In this document: piece after piece, positions 52,466-62,629 of the stretch
Numbering within the stretch: position 1 is the stretch's first letter
How the letters are laid out: each line of letters opens with the position of its first letter
Assembly (NCBI GenBank): GCA_964609385.1
Contig: CAZSSM010000001.1
Location: 186,001 to 250,000, forward strand
Length of the DNA: 64,000 nt
Reading direction: 5' to 3'
Origin: CAZSSM01 sp964609385
Lineage (GTDB): Bacteria > Planctomycetota > Planctomycetia > Isosphaerales > Isosphaeraceae
The notes under the pieces: generated by a model
What the model was told of the DNA's origin: nothing
The model's database searches: none
Seen by the model: only the letters and a program-made list of their open reading frames with translations
Position numbers and translations under genes: made by a program

Positions 52466-53755
52466 ATGAGTCCCAGTTCGCCGCCTCGAGCCGTGCCGGC
52501 CCTGGACTTGACGGCCCAATATCGGACGATCCGCCACGAGGTCGAGCCGGTCCTGGCCCAGATCGTGGAGTCGCAGCGGTTCGTGCTCGGACCCGAGGTC
52601 GCCCACTTCGAGCGCGAGCTGGCCGACTATTGCCAGGCGACCCGGGGGATCGGCTGCGCCTCCGGATCCGACGCGTTACTGCTGCCCCTGACCGCTTGGA
52701 AAATCGGGCCCGGCGACGAGGTGATCACCACCCCCTACACCTTCTTCGCTACCGCCGGCGCGATCTGGAGGCTCGGCGCACGGCCGGTCTTCGTCGACAT
52801 CGAGCCGGAGACCTACAACATTGATCCCAGCGCGATCGAGGCCGCCATCACGTCGAGGACCAAGGCGATCCTCCCGGTCCATCTCTACGGCCAAACCGCA
52901 TCGATGAGCCCGATCCTTCAGGTGGCTCGGCGTCACGGCCTGAAGGTCCTCGAGGACGCCGCCCAGGCCATCGGCGCCTTCGACGAACAAGGACGCTATG
53001 CCGGTTCGATCGGGGATGCCGCCGCCTTCAGCTTCTATCCGTCGAAGAATCTCGGCGGGTTCGGCGACGCCGGCATGGTCACGACCAACGACCAGGCCCT
53101 GGCCGACACCGTCACCAAGCTTCGTGTCCACGGCATGGAACCGAAATACCACCACGATCTGGTCGGGTTCAACTCGCGGATCGACGCCCTTCAGGCGGCC
53201 GTGCTTCGGGTCAAGCTCCGGCACCTCGACGCATGGACGGCGCGTCGGCAAGAGGTCGCCGCACGCTATCGGACGCTCTTCCACGAGGCCGGGCTCGACG
53301 CGGTCGTCGGCCTGCCCCATGTCCGCGAAGGCAGCCAACACGTCTACAACCAGTTCGTCATCCGAGTCCCCGAAGCCCATCGCGATCCGCTCCGGGCCCA
53401 CCTGACCGAACAGCGGATCGGCACCGAGATCTACTATCCGATCCCGCTCCACCGCCAGGTCTGCTTCGCCGACCTCGGCTATGTTGACGGGGCTTTCCCC
53501 CATGCCGAGGCGGCCGCTCGGCAGACGGTCGCCTTGCCGATCTATCCCGAGATGGGCGAACTCGATCAGGTCGCCGTGGTGGAATCGATCACCGGCTACT
53601 TCGCCGCCCGCCCCGTCAGCTTCCAGCGCGGATCGAAGCGGATCACGGCCCATCAGGGGGAGCCGGCCGTCCCGCCGTCCCACGCCGTCCAGGACGCCCG
53701 CGCCCACGCCCGTTCGGCACGCGGTGAGGTCGGCAATGACCCGGGGCGGCGTTGA
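52466..53755 (+). CDS. DegT/DnrJ/EryC1/StrS-family aminotransferase
   Basis: About 429 residues. A PLP-dependent sugar aminotransferase: A-L-D-L-T-A-Q-Y near residue 12, S-G-S-D-A-L near 66, T-P-Y-T-F-F-A-T near 89, V-L-E-D-A-A-Q-A-I-G near 157 with the PLP-binding Asp, and F-S-F-Y-P-S-K-N-L-G near 188 with the Schiff-base Lys. N-S-R-I-D-A-L-Q-A-A and I-Y-Y-P-I-P-L-H-R-Q complete the fold. It probably makes an amino sugar for polysaccharide or O-antigen-like glycans. A disordered C-terminal tail of about 40 residues, rich in Arg and Ala, is unusual. AAGGAGTGA precedes the ATG. No other sugar-nucleotide genes are close. Confidence 0.94.
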   Translation: MSPSSPPRAVPALDLTAQYRTIRHEVEPVLAQIVESQRFVLGPEVAHFERELADYCQATRGIGCASGSDALLLPLTAWKIGPGDEVITTPYTFFATAGAIWRLGARPVFVDIEPETYNIDPSAIEAAITSRTKAILPVHLYGQTASMSPILQVARRHGLKVLEDAAQAIGAFDEQGRYAGSIGDAAAFSFYPSKNLGGFGDAGMVTTNDQALADTVTKLRVHGMEPKYHHDLVGFNSRIDALQAAVLRVKLRHLDAWTARRQEVAARYRTLFHEAGLDAVVGLPHVREGSQHVYNQFVIRVPEAHRDPLRAHLTEQRIGTEIYYPIPLHRQVCFADLGYVDGAFPHAEAAARQTVALPIYPEMGELDQVAVVESITGYFAARPVSFQRGSKRITAHQGEPAVPPSHAVQDARAHARSARGEVGNDPGRR

Positions 53756-53863
53756 CGATCGACAACCCGGATGACAATCGGCCTGACGCTCGTTTCGAAG
53801 AGGTCATCTTCGCGAGCGTCGGCCGAAGATCGTCCGCGTTTCCCGATCGTCAAAAGGGTCGAC

Positions 53864-56539
53864 TCACGGTTCGAGGGTGACGCGAACGCTCTCGACCCGG
53901 GTTGCCGGGCCAGGCTCGATCCCATTGAGAACACTCTCGAGCCCCCGGTCCGGTTCCGAGACGCGGACGGTGTAGGTGCTCTGGGCGTCGTAAACTTGGG
54001 GTCGGACCGATGAGCCGCGGACCCGATAGGCGTAGACCAGGTCGCCGTTCGCCTCGTCGATGACCTCAATGACCGGATCGACACCGACGGGGAGTCCCTC
54101 GACAATGAGCGTCGGCAGGTAGGCCGCTGGGGTCCGCCCATCGTTGTCGGTCTGATCAATCGTGATCGGCCAGAACGGATAGGGCTCGTCGACGTTGGGG
54201 TCGGCGTAGCGTGGCCAGCAGGTCATGGTGATGGTCCGGTCGACCTTGTTGAGCCGGACGATCCCGTATCCAGGCATCTGATCGTGAAGCGCGGCCGGTT
54301 CATATCCCGAAGGCTTACCGGGATTGGTCGCAGCGTAGACGGTCACCGGATGGCCGAAGCCGTCGCGACGGTCGCCTCGGTACTCCTCAGGCTCGGGGAC
54401 CCGATAGTCGCCGTCCAGTTCGGGGGCCCAGGCGCGCGGGTAGAAGTTGGCCACCGACGGGACGCAGAACGACCAGATCGCGTCGCCGTGCCGCTCGATC
54501 CCATGGTGGACGACGGTCGCCAGGTGCTGGTCGCCACCGAGGTGGAACGTCAAGGCGCGTCGGAGCAAGCCGATCGCGCGGTTCCGACCCGACTGCGGCC
54601 AACCATTGCTGTCCAGGTCGGCGATCAACCGGAACAGGTTGCCACCGTGGTGCGTGGCCATGTTGGCGAAGATGGTCTGTGAGACCGCCATCTTCATGTC
54701 GGCGCCGGCCCAGTCGGTCGCCCAGTCGCGGAGGAACGTCTCTTGGCGGGCGCCAAGTAGCTCGACCCCCTCAATGTCGAGCCGATCGACGTCGAAGTCG
54801 GGATCGTTGAAGTGGTCGGGACGGCCCGTCCCGCTGGGCGGCATATCAGGCCGGTTGCAACCCGACTTGAACTTGCGGTCCTCCAAGATCGCGATGCTGA
54901 TCCGACCATAGACCATATTGGTGTAGTAGACGCCGATCCCTTGATCGACCGGCGTGGGGTCGTACGGGTCGGGCATATGACTGGTCTGGGTCCGTTCGAC
55001 CATCTTGACGAAGTCGGCCGGATGGACGTAACCGCCGTCGTGGTCGCGGTCGGGCGACTTGCGACCTCCCTGGCCCCAGATATTCCCTTGGAAGACATCG
55101 TGGTCGTCGGGCATGCAGATCGATGGGGTATCGCGGGTCAGGTCGCGGTAAGCCCAGCACCAGAGATACCATTTGTAGAGATAGTCCATTTTAATATATC
55201 GAGGGTTGCTGTCGGCGAAGGTGGGGCTGTCCCCTTCGTAGACTTGGTCCCCAGAGAAGAAGAGCAAGTCGGGTCTGTGGACGTCGACCTTGGAGGTCAG
55301 ATCTTCATGGGGGAACCAGACGCCGCCGAGCCAGTCGCTCGAGGCGGCGCCGATCTGGTGCCAGTTGTTGTGGTTGCCGGTGAAGCCGGCCACGACCAAC
55401 GCCTCAGCGTCGACCGGGTCGGGCCGGATCATCCCTTCGAAGACGGCGCGGTCGTCATAGAGGACCCGATAGGCCGTCCCTCTTGTGGAGTCCCAGTCTT
55501 CGACGCGGAACGTGGCGGTGTAGCCCGGCACGATGATCTCGGCCGTGGCCGCGTCAACCCAGCGCCCATCGTTGTCCACCTGGAGGGTCGCCGACTGGGG
55601 CTGTCCCTCGCCGATCGGCAACAGTTGAGCGGTCATTTTCAACACATCACGGCTGAGCGTGTGCTGTGCACAGATCACGGGTCCCAAAGCCCGCTCGGGA
55701 TGAGCCGCCACCCGATCGCCGACGACCTCCAAGTCGTCGAACCAGAACCGACCGGCCACCGGGACGTTCGCCCGATCTCCCGGATGGGACGTTAGGGCGA
55801 TATTGCCGAGCAACCGGGCCGCATCGACCTCGACGGTCGCTGAGCCGAGGTCTTCGAGGGCGTCCTCTTCCCCCTCGGCCGCCTGCACTGCCGATGCCGT
55901 CACCACGAGCCGGTACGTCGACCGATCCGCCCCCAACGGGGTCCCCTCTAGAGTCAGCAGGAGGCCCGCCTCGTCTGCCAAGCCCGACGCGTCGATGGCC
56001 TCCGAAGCCAAAGGCTCCAAGTTGGGTTCCGAGCGGTCACGGATCTCTAAACGACCACCTCGAGTGACCCCGGCGAAGAGCCCCGCGCCCGGTCCGGCCC
56101 AGTGGTGGACGATCGCCGCAGACCGGTAATCGATCTGCCCCTGACCGATCCCGAACTGGAATCCCGACGCGGCGCTCGGCGGTACGCGGTCGAGACCCGT
56201 CCCCTCCCCTATGAGCGAGCCGGTCCGAACCCGAAACTGAAACGGGCCGGGTGTCTCGGAGAGGTCGACGCTGAGCAGGTGGACGTTCCGGAATCCCAGC
56301 CGAGCGCGGTCGGCGATGCATTCGAGCCGGCCATCGGCGACCTGCCAGTCGTGCAGGCGATTGGCCCAGAACTCCGGCCCAATCCAGGTCCGGTCCGGCG
56401 TCGACTCCCAGTCCTTGCTGAAGGAATCGCCGAAGACCGGGTTCGATAGAAACCCAGGCACGATCAGCAAGGGCAACAGCAACGATCGAAGCGAAATCAC
56501 GCCGTGGAGGGTCAACGGCAGCCGGATGCTCGGTCTCAT
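53864..56539 (-). CDS. Secreted PhoD-like metallophosphatase
   Basis: About 891 residues. After a signal peptide (hydrophobic L-L-L-P-L-L-I-V near residue 24), residues about 45-320 form a beta-sandwich-like domain (F-R-V-R-T-G-S, then F-W-F-D-D-L-E-V), which resembles a concanavalin-type carbohydrate-binding fold. The catalytic PhoD-like metallophosphoesterase follows: V-V-A-G-F-T-G-N-H-N-N-W near 424, L-L-F-F-S-G-D-Q-V-Y near 466, M-P-D-D-H-D-V-F near 508 and L-G-G-D-Q-H near 686. C-terminal beta segments close it. It is probably a Ca/Fe-type alkaline phosphatase or phosphodiesterase acting outside the cytoplasm. Start 56539 places the signal peptide properly; 56674 would add a non-signal leader. 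Confidence 0.9.
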   Translation of the reverse strand: MRPSIRLPLTLHGVISLRSLLLPLLIVPGFLSNPVFGDSFSKDWESTPDRTWIGPEFWANRLHDWQVADGRLECIADRARLGFRNVHLLSVDLSETPGPFQFRVRTGSLIGEGTGLDRVPPSAASGFQFGIGQGQIDYRSAAIVHHWAGPGAGLFAGVTRGGRLEIRDRSEPNLEPLASEAIDASGLADEAGLLLTLEGTPLGADRSTYRLVVTASAVQAAEGEEDALEDLGSATVEVDAARLLGNIALTSHPGDRANVPVAGRFWFDDLEVVGDRVAAHPERALGPVICAQHTLSRDVLKMTAQLLPIGEGQPQSATLQVDNDGRWVDAATAEIIVPGYTATFRVEDWDSTRGTAYRVLYDDRAVFEGMIRPDPVDAEALVVAGFTGNHNNWHQIGAASSDWLGGVWFPHEDLTSKVDVHRPDLLFFSGDQVYEGDSPTFADSNPRYIKMDYLYKWYLWCWAYRDLTRDTPSICMPDDHDVFQGNIWGQGGRKSPDRDHDGGYVHPADFVKMVERTQTSHMPDPYDPTPVDQGIGVYYTNMVYGRISIAILEDRKFKSGCNRPDMPPSGTGRPDHFNDPDFDVDRLDIEGVELLGARQETFLRDWATDWAGADMKMAVSQTIFANMATHHGGNLFRLIADLDSNGWPQSGRNRAIGLLRRALTFHLGGDQHLATVVHHGIERHGDAIWSFCVPSVANFYPRAWAPELDGDYRVPEPEEYRGDRRDGFGHPVTVYAATNPGKPSGYEPAALHDQMPGYGIVRLNKVDRTITMTCWPRYADPNVDEPYPFWPITIDQTDNDGRTPAAYLPTLIVEGLPVGVDPVIEVIDEANGDLVYAYRVRGSSVRPQVYDAQSTYTVRVSEPDRGLESVLNGIEPGPATRVESVRVTLEP

Positions 56540-56822
56540 CGTAGGAAGGCCTTCGCGAAGGGAGGGAACGGTCGTGCGCTTCGCGATCGGTCGAGAAACA
56601 CCCAGCCTTGGGCGATCCATCCCCGAGGAAAGCGCACTGCGGATCAACGCGGACCCCCAGTATAAAGCCCCCAACCCTCAAGGGTGAGGCCCTGCCCCCC
56701 GTTTCGAGCGGCTTGAGCGCCTCGCGACGCCCACCTTAGATGTTAATATGTGGAATTTTGACGACCTCGACGATCCAATCATTTGGGTATTTCGAAAACA
56801 CTATGATTATTTGAATACAGAA

Positions 56823-57734
56823 TCACAAATGTTTGGCCAAGCAGTCGGTCATTTGTTGGATCTGATGCTGATGCGGCGGGCTCGCGTTGATGGTCAACCT
56901 GGTGATGGCCCCCGCGATACTGATGGCCCCCAAGAGCATCAGGAGGAGCCCAAAGTAGCTGTGAGTCGGGTTCGAGGGTCCGACCAGCGAGGAGATGCGT
57001 TCGGGGACCGCCGAACGGCCGGTCGCCATGGAGGTGGTGACCACAACGAGGTGGTCGACGTTCTCGTCGGCGACCGCTTCGCGCGACTGCATGAGCAACC
57101 AGAGCAGGGCGCCCAGGGTCAGGCCACGACGCATCAAGCGTCGACGCATGAGATCGCGACCCTTGGCCAGCCGCGTCTTGACCGTGCCGACCGGCCAGCC
57201 CAGGGCGCGGGCGGCCTCTTCGTTGGTCATCGCCTCTAAATAGCAGAGCATCAACGGGAGTCGGAGTTGCTCGGGCAGTCGATCCATCTCTTGCTGGATC
57301 ACCTCGCGGATCTCGTTCACGGTCGCGTCGCGATCCGAGGCCGAGGGTTCGCGTGTCGGCTGGATGCTGGTATGCTCTCGCGCCTGATGCTTCCGCTCGC
57401 GTTGCGCGGCGCGTGAGGCGACCCGGTAGGCGACGCTGCAAAGCCAACCGGCCAGCGAATCGCGGTCGGTCGTCATCGTGGCAGCTCGCTTGGCCAGGAC
57501 CAAAAAGGTGCCCTGGAAGGCGTCCTCGGCCACGTGGGGATCACGTGTGACGGATCGACAGACGCGCAGGACCATCCCACCATGTCGTTGAACCAACGCC
57601 TGGAACGCGTCGTCATCACCGTGGAGTCGGTAGGCGTCGAGGAGCTCCGCATCGGTCGGTTCCACAGTGTCTGGGCACATCATCGTCGTGTCGGGAGAGG
57701 CGGTGTTGGAGGTGCGTCCGGCAAGCTGAGTCAT
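56823..57734 (-). CDS. ECF sigma factor with membrane-anchored C-terminal tail
   Basis: About 303 residues. Sigma region 2: A-F-Q-A-L-V-Q-R-H-G-G-M-V near residue 43 and D-P-H-V-A-E-D-A-F-Q-G-T-F-L near 65. Region 4: L-P-E-Q-L-R-L-P-L-M-L-C-Y near 153, then E-E-A-A-R-A-L-G-W-P-V-G-T-V-K-T-R. Beyond region 4, where most ECF factors end, about 105 residues follow, with hydrophobic segments near 206-217 (L-T-L-G-A-L-L-W-L-L-M) and 260-280 (F-G-L-L-L-M-L-L-G-A-I-S-I). Such C-terminal membrane extensions occur in planctomycete ECF factors and may anchor the factor in place of a separate anti-sigma. No anti-sigma gene is adjacent. Confidence 0.92.
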   Translation of the reverse strand: MTQLAGRTSNTASPDTTMMCPDTVEPTDAELLDAYRLHGDDDAFQALVQRHGGMVLRVCRSVTRDPHVAEDAFQGTFLVLAKRAATMTTDRDSLAGWLCSVAYRVASRAAQRERKHQAREHTSIQPTREPSASDRDATVNEIREVIQQEMDRLPEQLRLPLMLCYLEAMTNEEAARALGWPVGTVKTRLAKGRDLMRRRLMRRGLTLGALLWLLMQSREAVADENVDHLVVVTTSMATGRSAVPERISSLVGPSNPTHSYFGLLLMLLGAISIAGAITRLTINASPPHQHQIQQMTDCLAKHL

Positions 57735-58098
57735 TGCGAGTCCACCCAGAGTGAGTCGTTCGCCTTTCTAGCAATGCCCGGATGACCCGACATCGTTTCG
57801 CCTTTTCGCGAAATTTTAGGGGAGCGAATCTGACACACAGGTCGTTCCCATTGAGGTCGGGTCGAACGTTGACGATCATCGTGGACACTGGGGTCGACAT
57901 CGACTAGGGATGTAGTCGACAAGCTACTGGATTGTTTCCGCATTCACAGTTCGATCCATGCACCGAGGAATCTTCGCGAGCGATGCATGGGGATCGTCTC
58001 CGACCCGATCCTGGCCCGATCCGATCTGTCGAGGCCCGATGGGGGGCGGGCGATTCGATCAGGTTCGCGTGGTCCGGGATCTGGCGAGGGGGCCATGC
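57735..58098. other. Region upstream of the ECF sigma gene
   Basis: About 360 bases between the ECF gene start and the transporter gene end. It probably contains the ECF promoter. No gene or strong repeat was seen. Confidence 0.35.
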
Positions 58099-59274
58099 TC
58101 AGGCCGCGTGGGCGTCTATTGTCGTCGAGACCCGAGCCGCATGCAGGCTGACGACCACGTGTTGGCTGAGCGTCGCGGTCAGGACGGCAGCCTGAAGCAG
58201 AGGCCGATCCGGCAAGGCTTCGGTGACCAGCACGAGGGCCAATCCCGTGTTGCTCATCGTCGTTAGATACGCCATGCCGTGCCCGGCATCGCGCGGAGCG
58301 CTGAGGACCCTGGAGGTGAGCAACGACAAGCCCAGTGTCGAGGCGCAGACCGAGACGACCAGGGGCGGGATCAGCAACAGGATCCCCGGCTCAGCGCGGC
58401 CCCAGAGCATCGGCAGGCCGACCGAGGCGTTGATATAATTCAACATCAGGAGGCTGATCCAACCGGAGAGCCGAAGCCCCGGTCGCCACGCATGGATTCG
58501 TTCAGGACCGAGCAGTTGACCCAGGCCCATACCCAAGGCGATCGGCAGGATCACCCAGACCGTCACAAAGCCCCCGTCATAAGTCTGCGCTAGCAAGCTC
58601 CATGCCTTGGACAGATCGGCCGCACCAACCAGCGTGCCGGCCGTCTCCAACAACCAAGGGGCCACCCAAGGGCTGATCAGCGTACCCAAGAGGAGGATCG
58701 CCAGGGCCTGCGAGATCCGTCCTTGGACTTGCTGGACCCAGACGATCGCCGAGTTGGCTGCTGGCAAACAGTAGACCACGACCAAGCCGGCCAACACTTC
58801 ACGGGTCGAGCCTTGGGCGTGCCAGGCCAGCAAGGCCAGGGCCAAAGCCAAGCCGGCGCGGAGGCCCAAACTGGCCCCCACCAAGCCGAGGTCGGGGCGG
58901 ACGTCCGGCTGGATCAAGCGACGGATGTTGAGGCTTAAGCCGGCGCGGAAGAGCATCAGGCTCAGCAGGAGTGTCACCGGCGTCAGCGATAGCTCGACGC
59001 GTGACCAGGTCGCCAGGTCGACGGCGCGGAGCCAGCGACCGGGCTCGGGCACAATTAAGGCCAACGTGTAAGCGACGAGCAGACCCAGGATCGTTCGGGA
59101 GACCAGCCGATCGATGAGGCTCGGCCCGGGGGTGGTCGTTGACGGCGCGGCCCGCTCGACCAATGCGCTGGGGACGGCCGACGTCTCGGCCCGGATCTCG
59201 GGCCGATCCCGACGTTCGACGCCGCCTGGTATCGGCATCCCTAGCACCCCTTCACCTTCGCCCCAGAACCCCAT
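58099..59274 (-). CDS. Bile-acid:sodium-symporter-like (SBF) transporter
   Basis: About 391 residues with roughly nine to ten hydrophobic helices, starting L-G-L-L-V-A-Y-T-L-A-L-I-V-P near residue 62. The pattern S-L-M-L-F-R-A-G-L-S-L-N, the core C-L-P-A-A-N-S-A-I-V-W-V near 170 and the repeated G-L-A-L-V-L-V-T near the end fit the SBF/BASS inner-membrane carrier family, which moves organic anions with Na+. The substrate is unknown. GGGAGCGAG upstream of the ATG at 59274 favours that start; the frame is open to 59451. A polar N-terminus of about 60 residues is longer than usual. It stands apart from neighbours by over 200 bases. Confidence 0.8.
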   Translation of the reverse strand: MGFWGEGEGVLGMPIPGGVERRDRPEIRAETSAVPSALVERAAPSTTTPGPSLIDRLVSRTILGLLVAYTLALIVPEPGRWLRAVDLATWSRVELSLTPVTLLLSLMLFRAGLSLNIRRLIQPDVRPDLGLVGASLGLRAGLALALALLAWHAQGSTREVLAGLVVVYCLPAANSAIVWVQQVQGRISQALAILLLGTLISPWVAPWLLETAGTLVGAADLSKAWSLLAQTYDGGFVTVWVILPIALGMGLGQLLGPERIHAWRPGLRLSGWISLLMLNYINASVGLPMLWGRAEPGILLLIPPLVVSVCASTLGLSLLTSRVLSAPRDAGHGMAYLTTMSNTGLALVLVTEALPDRPLLQAAVLTATLSQHVVVSLHAARVSTTIDAHAA

Positions 59275-59494
59275 CACGCTCGCTCCCGCTTGGACCGTCG
59301 CGTCAGCCCCGTCACCGGCTGACGACGAGGGAATTGGGCCGTTGGCCCTCCTGGCTATCTCTCCGGTCCGGGTTGAGGGGACAGGCCAGTCGACGCGCCA
59401 TGCCCTCGGGCACCCTTCGAGGTAGGGTATCGCGCATGAGGATGACGGCAAGGCGTCATCGGGCCGTCGCGTCGGGGGGTTCGCTTCGGTTCAC

Positions 59495-60975
59495 TCAACG
59501 GCCCTGCGCGGCCCACGATTTCATCTGAGCGATGTTGCGCTCGATCGTAGCGGCCCGTTCCGCGTCGCGTCGACGAGCCCCCTCGACGTAGACGGCCATG
59601 TCGCTCTCGAAGACCCTCGGATCTTCAGGGAGCATCCCCCGGTCCCCGGTCGCGACCGTCCAGGTGTCCAACACGTTGCGGAGCCGAACATGGTCCCGAT
59701 CGCCTCGGGCGTCCGCGCGATGTTGTGCAGCTCGAACGGGTCGACCTGGAGATCGTAGAACTCCTCCGAAGGGCGGCTCGAGGCCATGATCAGGCTCTGC
59801 GCCTCATCGAGCACGCCGGCCTCGGCCAACTCGCGGAGTCGGATCAGGATCGCCTTGTTGTCTTTGTAGGTGTTGGGTTGGAGATACGGACGCGTCGGCA
59901 AGTAGTTGCGGATGTACTTGTATCGGGCGGTCCGGATGCATCGGATCCGGTCGACCGTTTCATCGCAGCGATCGCGAGCGGCGACGATGTATTCGCGGGC
60001 CTCATGGTCCTCGTCGAACAGATCGCGCGCCTCCATCGTCGCGGGGATCGCGATCCCGGCCAAGGCCAGCGAGGTGGCAGCCATGTCGATGTGGACGATC
60101 AAGTCGTCGCGCGTCGAGCCCGGTTCCAGGTTCGGTCCTCGGACCACGAACGGGATCTGGATCCCCTCGTCGTAGAGGAACTGCTTGCCACGGGCATGGC
60201 TGATCCCATGATCGGTGAGGAAAAACACATACGTCTGATCCAGGATCCCTTCGGTCTCGAGGCGTTGGAGGATCTGGCCGACCTGCCGGTCGGTGAATCG
60301 GACCGCATCGAGGTAGCGGGCCCAATCCTCGAGGATCACCGGGTCACGGGGATAGTAGGGCGGCAGGGTCACCTCCTCAGGCTCGACCAGCGAGCCCAAG
60401 GCGTCCTCGGCGCGTTTGGCCCAGGTCCCGCTGTGCCGGAGCTTGCCGCCGGGCAACTGGATCTGGGCGAAGAACGGTTGACCTTCGGATCGGCCCGACC
60501 AATCGCCGCTGTCATAGCGGTTGCGATCGAACTCGAAGTTGTAGTCGGTCTTACCGGGACGGCCGTCCATGGTGCCGTTGACGGTGTAGTAGCCGGCCTC
60601 CTGAAACAACTCCGGGAGGGTCGCGATCCCGTCGGGCCGCTGGAGCGTGACGACCCCGCGACCACTCCGGTGGTGCTGGGCGCCGATGGTCGTCTGGTAC
60701 ATCCCGGTGATCATCGCCGAGCGTGACGGCGAGCAGACCGGGCAGGTCACGAACGCGTTGGCGAACCGGACGCCCTCGATGGCGAGCCGATCGACGTGCG
60801 GCGTGGTGATCGTCGATTCGCCATAGCAGCCGAAGTTCGGTGACATGTCCTCGACGACGATCCAGACGATATTCGGTCGCGATGACTCCGAAGATCCCCA
60901 AGCGGTCTCCGCTCCCACAAACACCAGAAAGACCGACGCGAGCAACCCGACCAGGGTGGTTCCCAGGCGACCCAT
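59495..60975 (-). CDS. Secreted arylsulfatase-type sulfatase (frameshift near 59687)
   Basis: A type I sulfatase with a signal peptide (T-T-L-V-G-L-L-A-S-V-F-L). Catalytic features: I-V-V-E-D-M-S-P near residue 40 for metal binding; C-S-P-S-R-S-A near 81, where Cys is converted to formylglycine; L-T-D-H-G-I near 255; and G-K-Q-F-L-Y-D-E. Planctomycetes use such enzymes on sulfated polysaccharides. After P-E-A-I-G-T-M the annotated frame turns into an Arg/Ser/Thr-rich nonsense tail ending at 59521. The -1 frame instead gives R-L-R-N-V-L-D-T-W-T-V-A-T-G-D, typical of sulfatase C-termini, ending at 59495. A single-base loss at about 59686-59688 explains it. GAGGGAG precedes ATG 60975. Confidence 0.92.
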
Positions 60976-61305
60976 GATCCCAACTCCCTCGACTCGGTGA
61001 ATCCGAAAGTCCTCGTGAGGGTCACAACGCGCCACGATCGTCACGATGATCGATCGACGGTCGTGGTCGTTGCCGTGTCACCTCACGACACGCTCGTGGA
61101 TTCTCCCGCACGAGGGCTTCCGATGCCAGCGTCTCGCCATCGAGAGATCGGAGCCCGGCCACATCGCGAACGATCAGAGCGAACGAGCATCGAAGGGTTG
61201 AGCCGCGATCGGTTGGAACGCGATCGATTCTGCTGCGCTGATCCTTCGAGCCCGTTTGAGCCGTCCCAGAGCCGGTCGTTCGCGGATCGTTGGAGTGTCT
61301 GGGCG
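60976..61305. other. Intergenic region between the kinase and sulfatase genes
   Basis: About 330 bases. No gene supported; it includes the sulfatase promoter region. Nothing specific was recognised. Confidence 0.35.
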
Positions 61306-62511
61306 TCATGGGGAAACGTGCGCGAGCGGTCGCGAGATCTCTTCCTGGGGCGTTATGATCAGACTGCGGAGGGCGAGACCGAGGGCGATCGGCCAGGCGA
61401 TCCAGGAGGGCCTCCACTCGCGGAGAACCTCGGCCATACAGTCGGCCGTCGGATAGCGCGCGTTGGGCTCCCAGGCCATGGCCCGCTGACAGATCGAGTC
61501 GAGCGTCCGCGGGAGGTCGGGCCGGACTTCACGGAGCTTGCAGATCGGTCCGGGATCGTTGGCCAGCAGGGGGGGGATCACCGCTTGGTTCTCGGCCGGC
61601 TTGGGCTCTCGATCGGATGGAACCGTCTCCCCGGGCCGCTGTTGGGTGAGCAACTCGAAGAGCATCACGCCGAGGCTGTAGATATCGCTCCGCGCATCGG
61701 CCAGATGGCTGCGACCGGCGGCCTGCTCGGGGCTCATATAGCAGGGGGTCCCCAGGACGGTTCCGTTGCGGGTCAGTTTGCCTCGGCTGCCGATGTTTCG
61801 GGCCAGACCGAAGTCGGTCAATCGGGGCGAGCCGGTCCTCGAGAGGATCACGTTGGCCGGCTTGATATCGCGATGGATGACCCCTTTGTGATGGGCGTGC
61901 GCGACCGCATCGCAGAGCGGGATCATGATCCCCAAGGCCTGTTCCGGGGAAAGGGTCTCGCGACGGATCAACGAGGAGAGCGTCGGCCCCTCGGCGAACT
62001 GATAGGCGATCCAGCAGCGACCCCCATCGCGTCCGGCCTCGTGGAGCGAGACGATGTGGGGATGGTCCAGCTTGGCCGCAGCTCGAGCCTCGCGGAAGAA
62101 CCGTTCCAGGACCCGGCCGTTGGGATGGTCCTCCCGCAGAACCTTGAGGGCGACATCCCGATCCAGCCGGGGATCGTAGGCGCGATAGACCCGGCCGAAG
62201 ACGCCGCCCCCCAGGATCTCCAGGAGCTGGAACCGACCGACCGACTCGGTCAGTTCGGGCAAGTCCATCGAGGCAGCATCGGCCAGATCGTTGAGCTGTT
62301 GGCCCGGCGAGGACTCGGTGGTCGATGGTTCGGTCGAGACCGGCGAGCCGTCCGGATTGGTCTCCAATTCCAGGACGCGCGTCTTCTCGGCGTCCTTCTC
62401 GGCGAGATCGTCGTTCCAATTGAACGCCTGGACCAGCGCCTCGACCGAGCCGACCGATTCCGGTCCGCGGAGGGGGCCCTCGGTGGAGGTCGTCCCAGGG
62501 GTTTCTGTCAT
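61306..62511 (-). CDS. Hanks-type serine/threonine protein kinase
   Basis: About 401 residues. Kinase domain from about residue 90: G-G-G-V-F-G-R-V-Y glycine loop, A-L-K-V-L with the ATP Lys, V-I-H-R-D-I-K-P-A-N-V catalytic loop, D-F-G-L-A metal motif, and C-Y-M-S-P-E-Q substrate segment; all key residues are present, so it should be active. Before the domain lies an acidic Ser/Thr-rich leader of about 85 residues. The C-terminus ends in a short hydrophobic stretch (W-P-I-A-L-G-L-A-L) that may anchor it to the membrane. No PASTA or sensory domain is present. The start at 62511 has GAGGCGAC just upstream; the frame is open to 62598. Confidence 0.93.
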   Translation of the reverse strand: MTETPGTTSTEGPLRGPESVGSVEALVQAFNWNDDLAEKDAEKTRVLELETNPDGSPVSTEPSTTESSPGQQLNDLADAASMDLPELTESVGRFQLLEILGGGVFGRVYRAYDPRLDRDVALKVLREDHPNGRVLERFFREARAAAKLDHPHIVSLHEAGRDGGRCWIAYQFAEGPTLSSLIRRETLSPEQALGIMIPLCDAVAHAHHKGVIHRDIKPANVILSRTGSPRLTDFGLARNIGSRGKLTRNGTVLGTPCYMSPEQAAGRSHLADARSDIYSLGVMLFELLTQQRPGETVPSDREPKPAENQAVIPPLLANDPGPICKLREVRPDLPRTLDSICQRAMAWEPNARYPTADCMAEVLREWRPSWIAWPIALGLALRSLIITPQEEISRPLAHVSP

Positions 62512-62629
62512 GAGTCGCCTCGAATGCACGGTCGACGATCCGCGATCGATCCGCCGTGGTCGGGATCGACTTGGATCGTGCGCGGTCGTTCGACCCATTC
62601 CGATGGGTCTCGCTTATCGCAAACCTAGA

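Noticed and set aside
60997..62628. 543-residue + strand open frame over the kinase
   Set aside because: Antisense to the clear H-R-D/D-F-G kinase; product shows no domain and is Arg/Gly/Val-biased.
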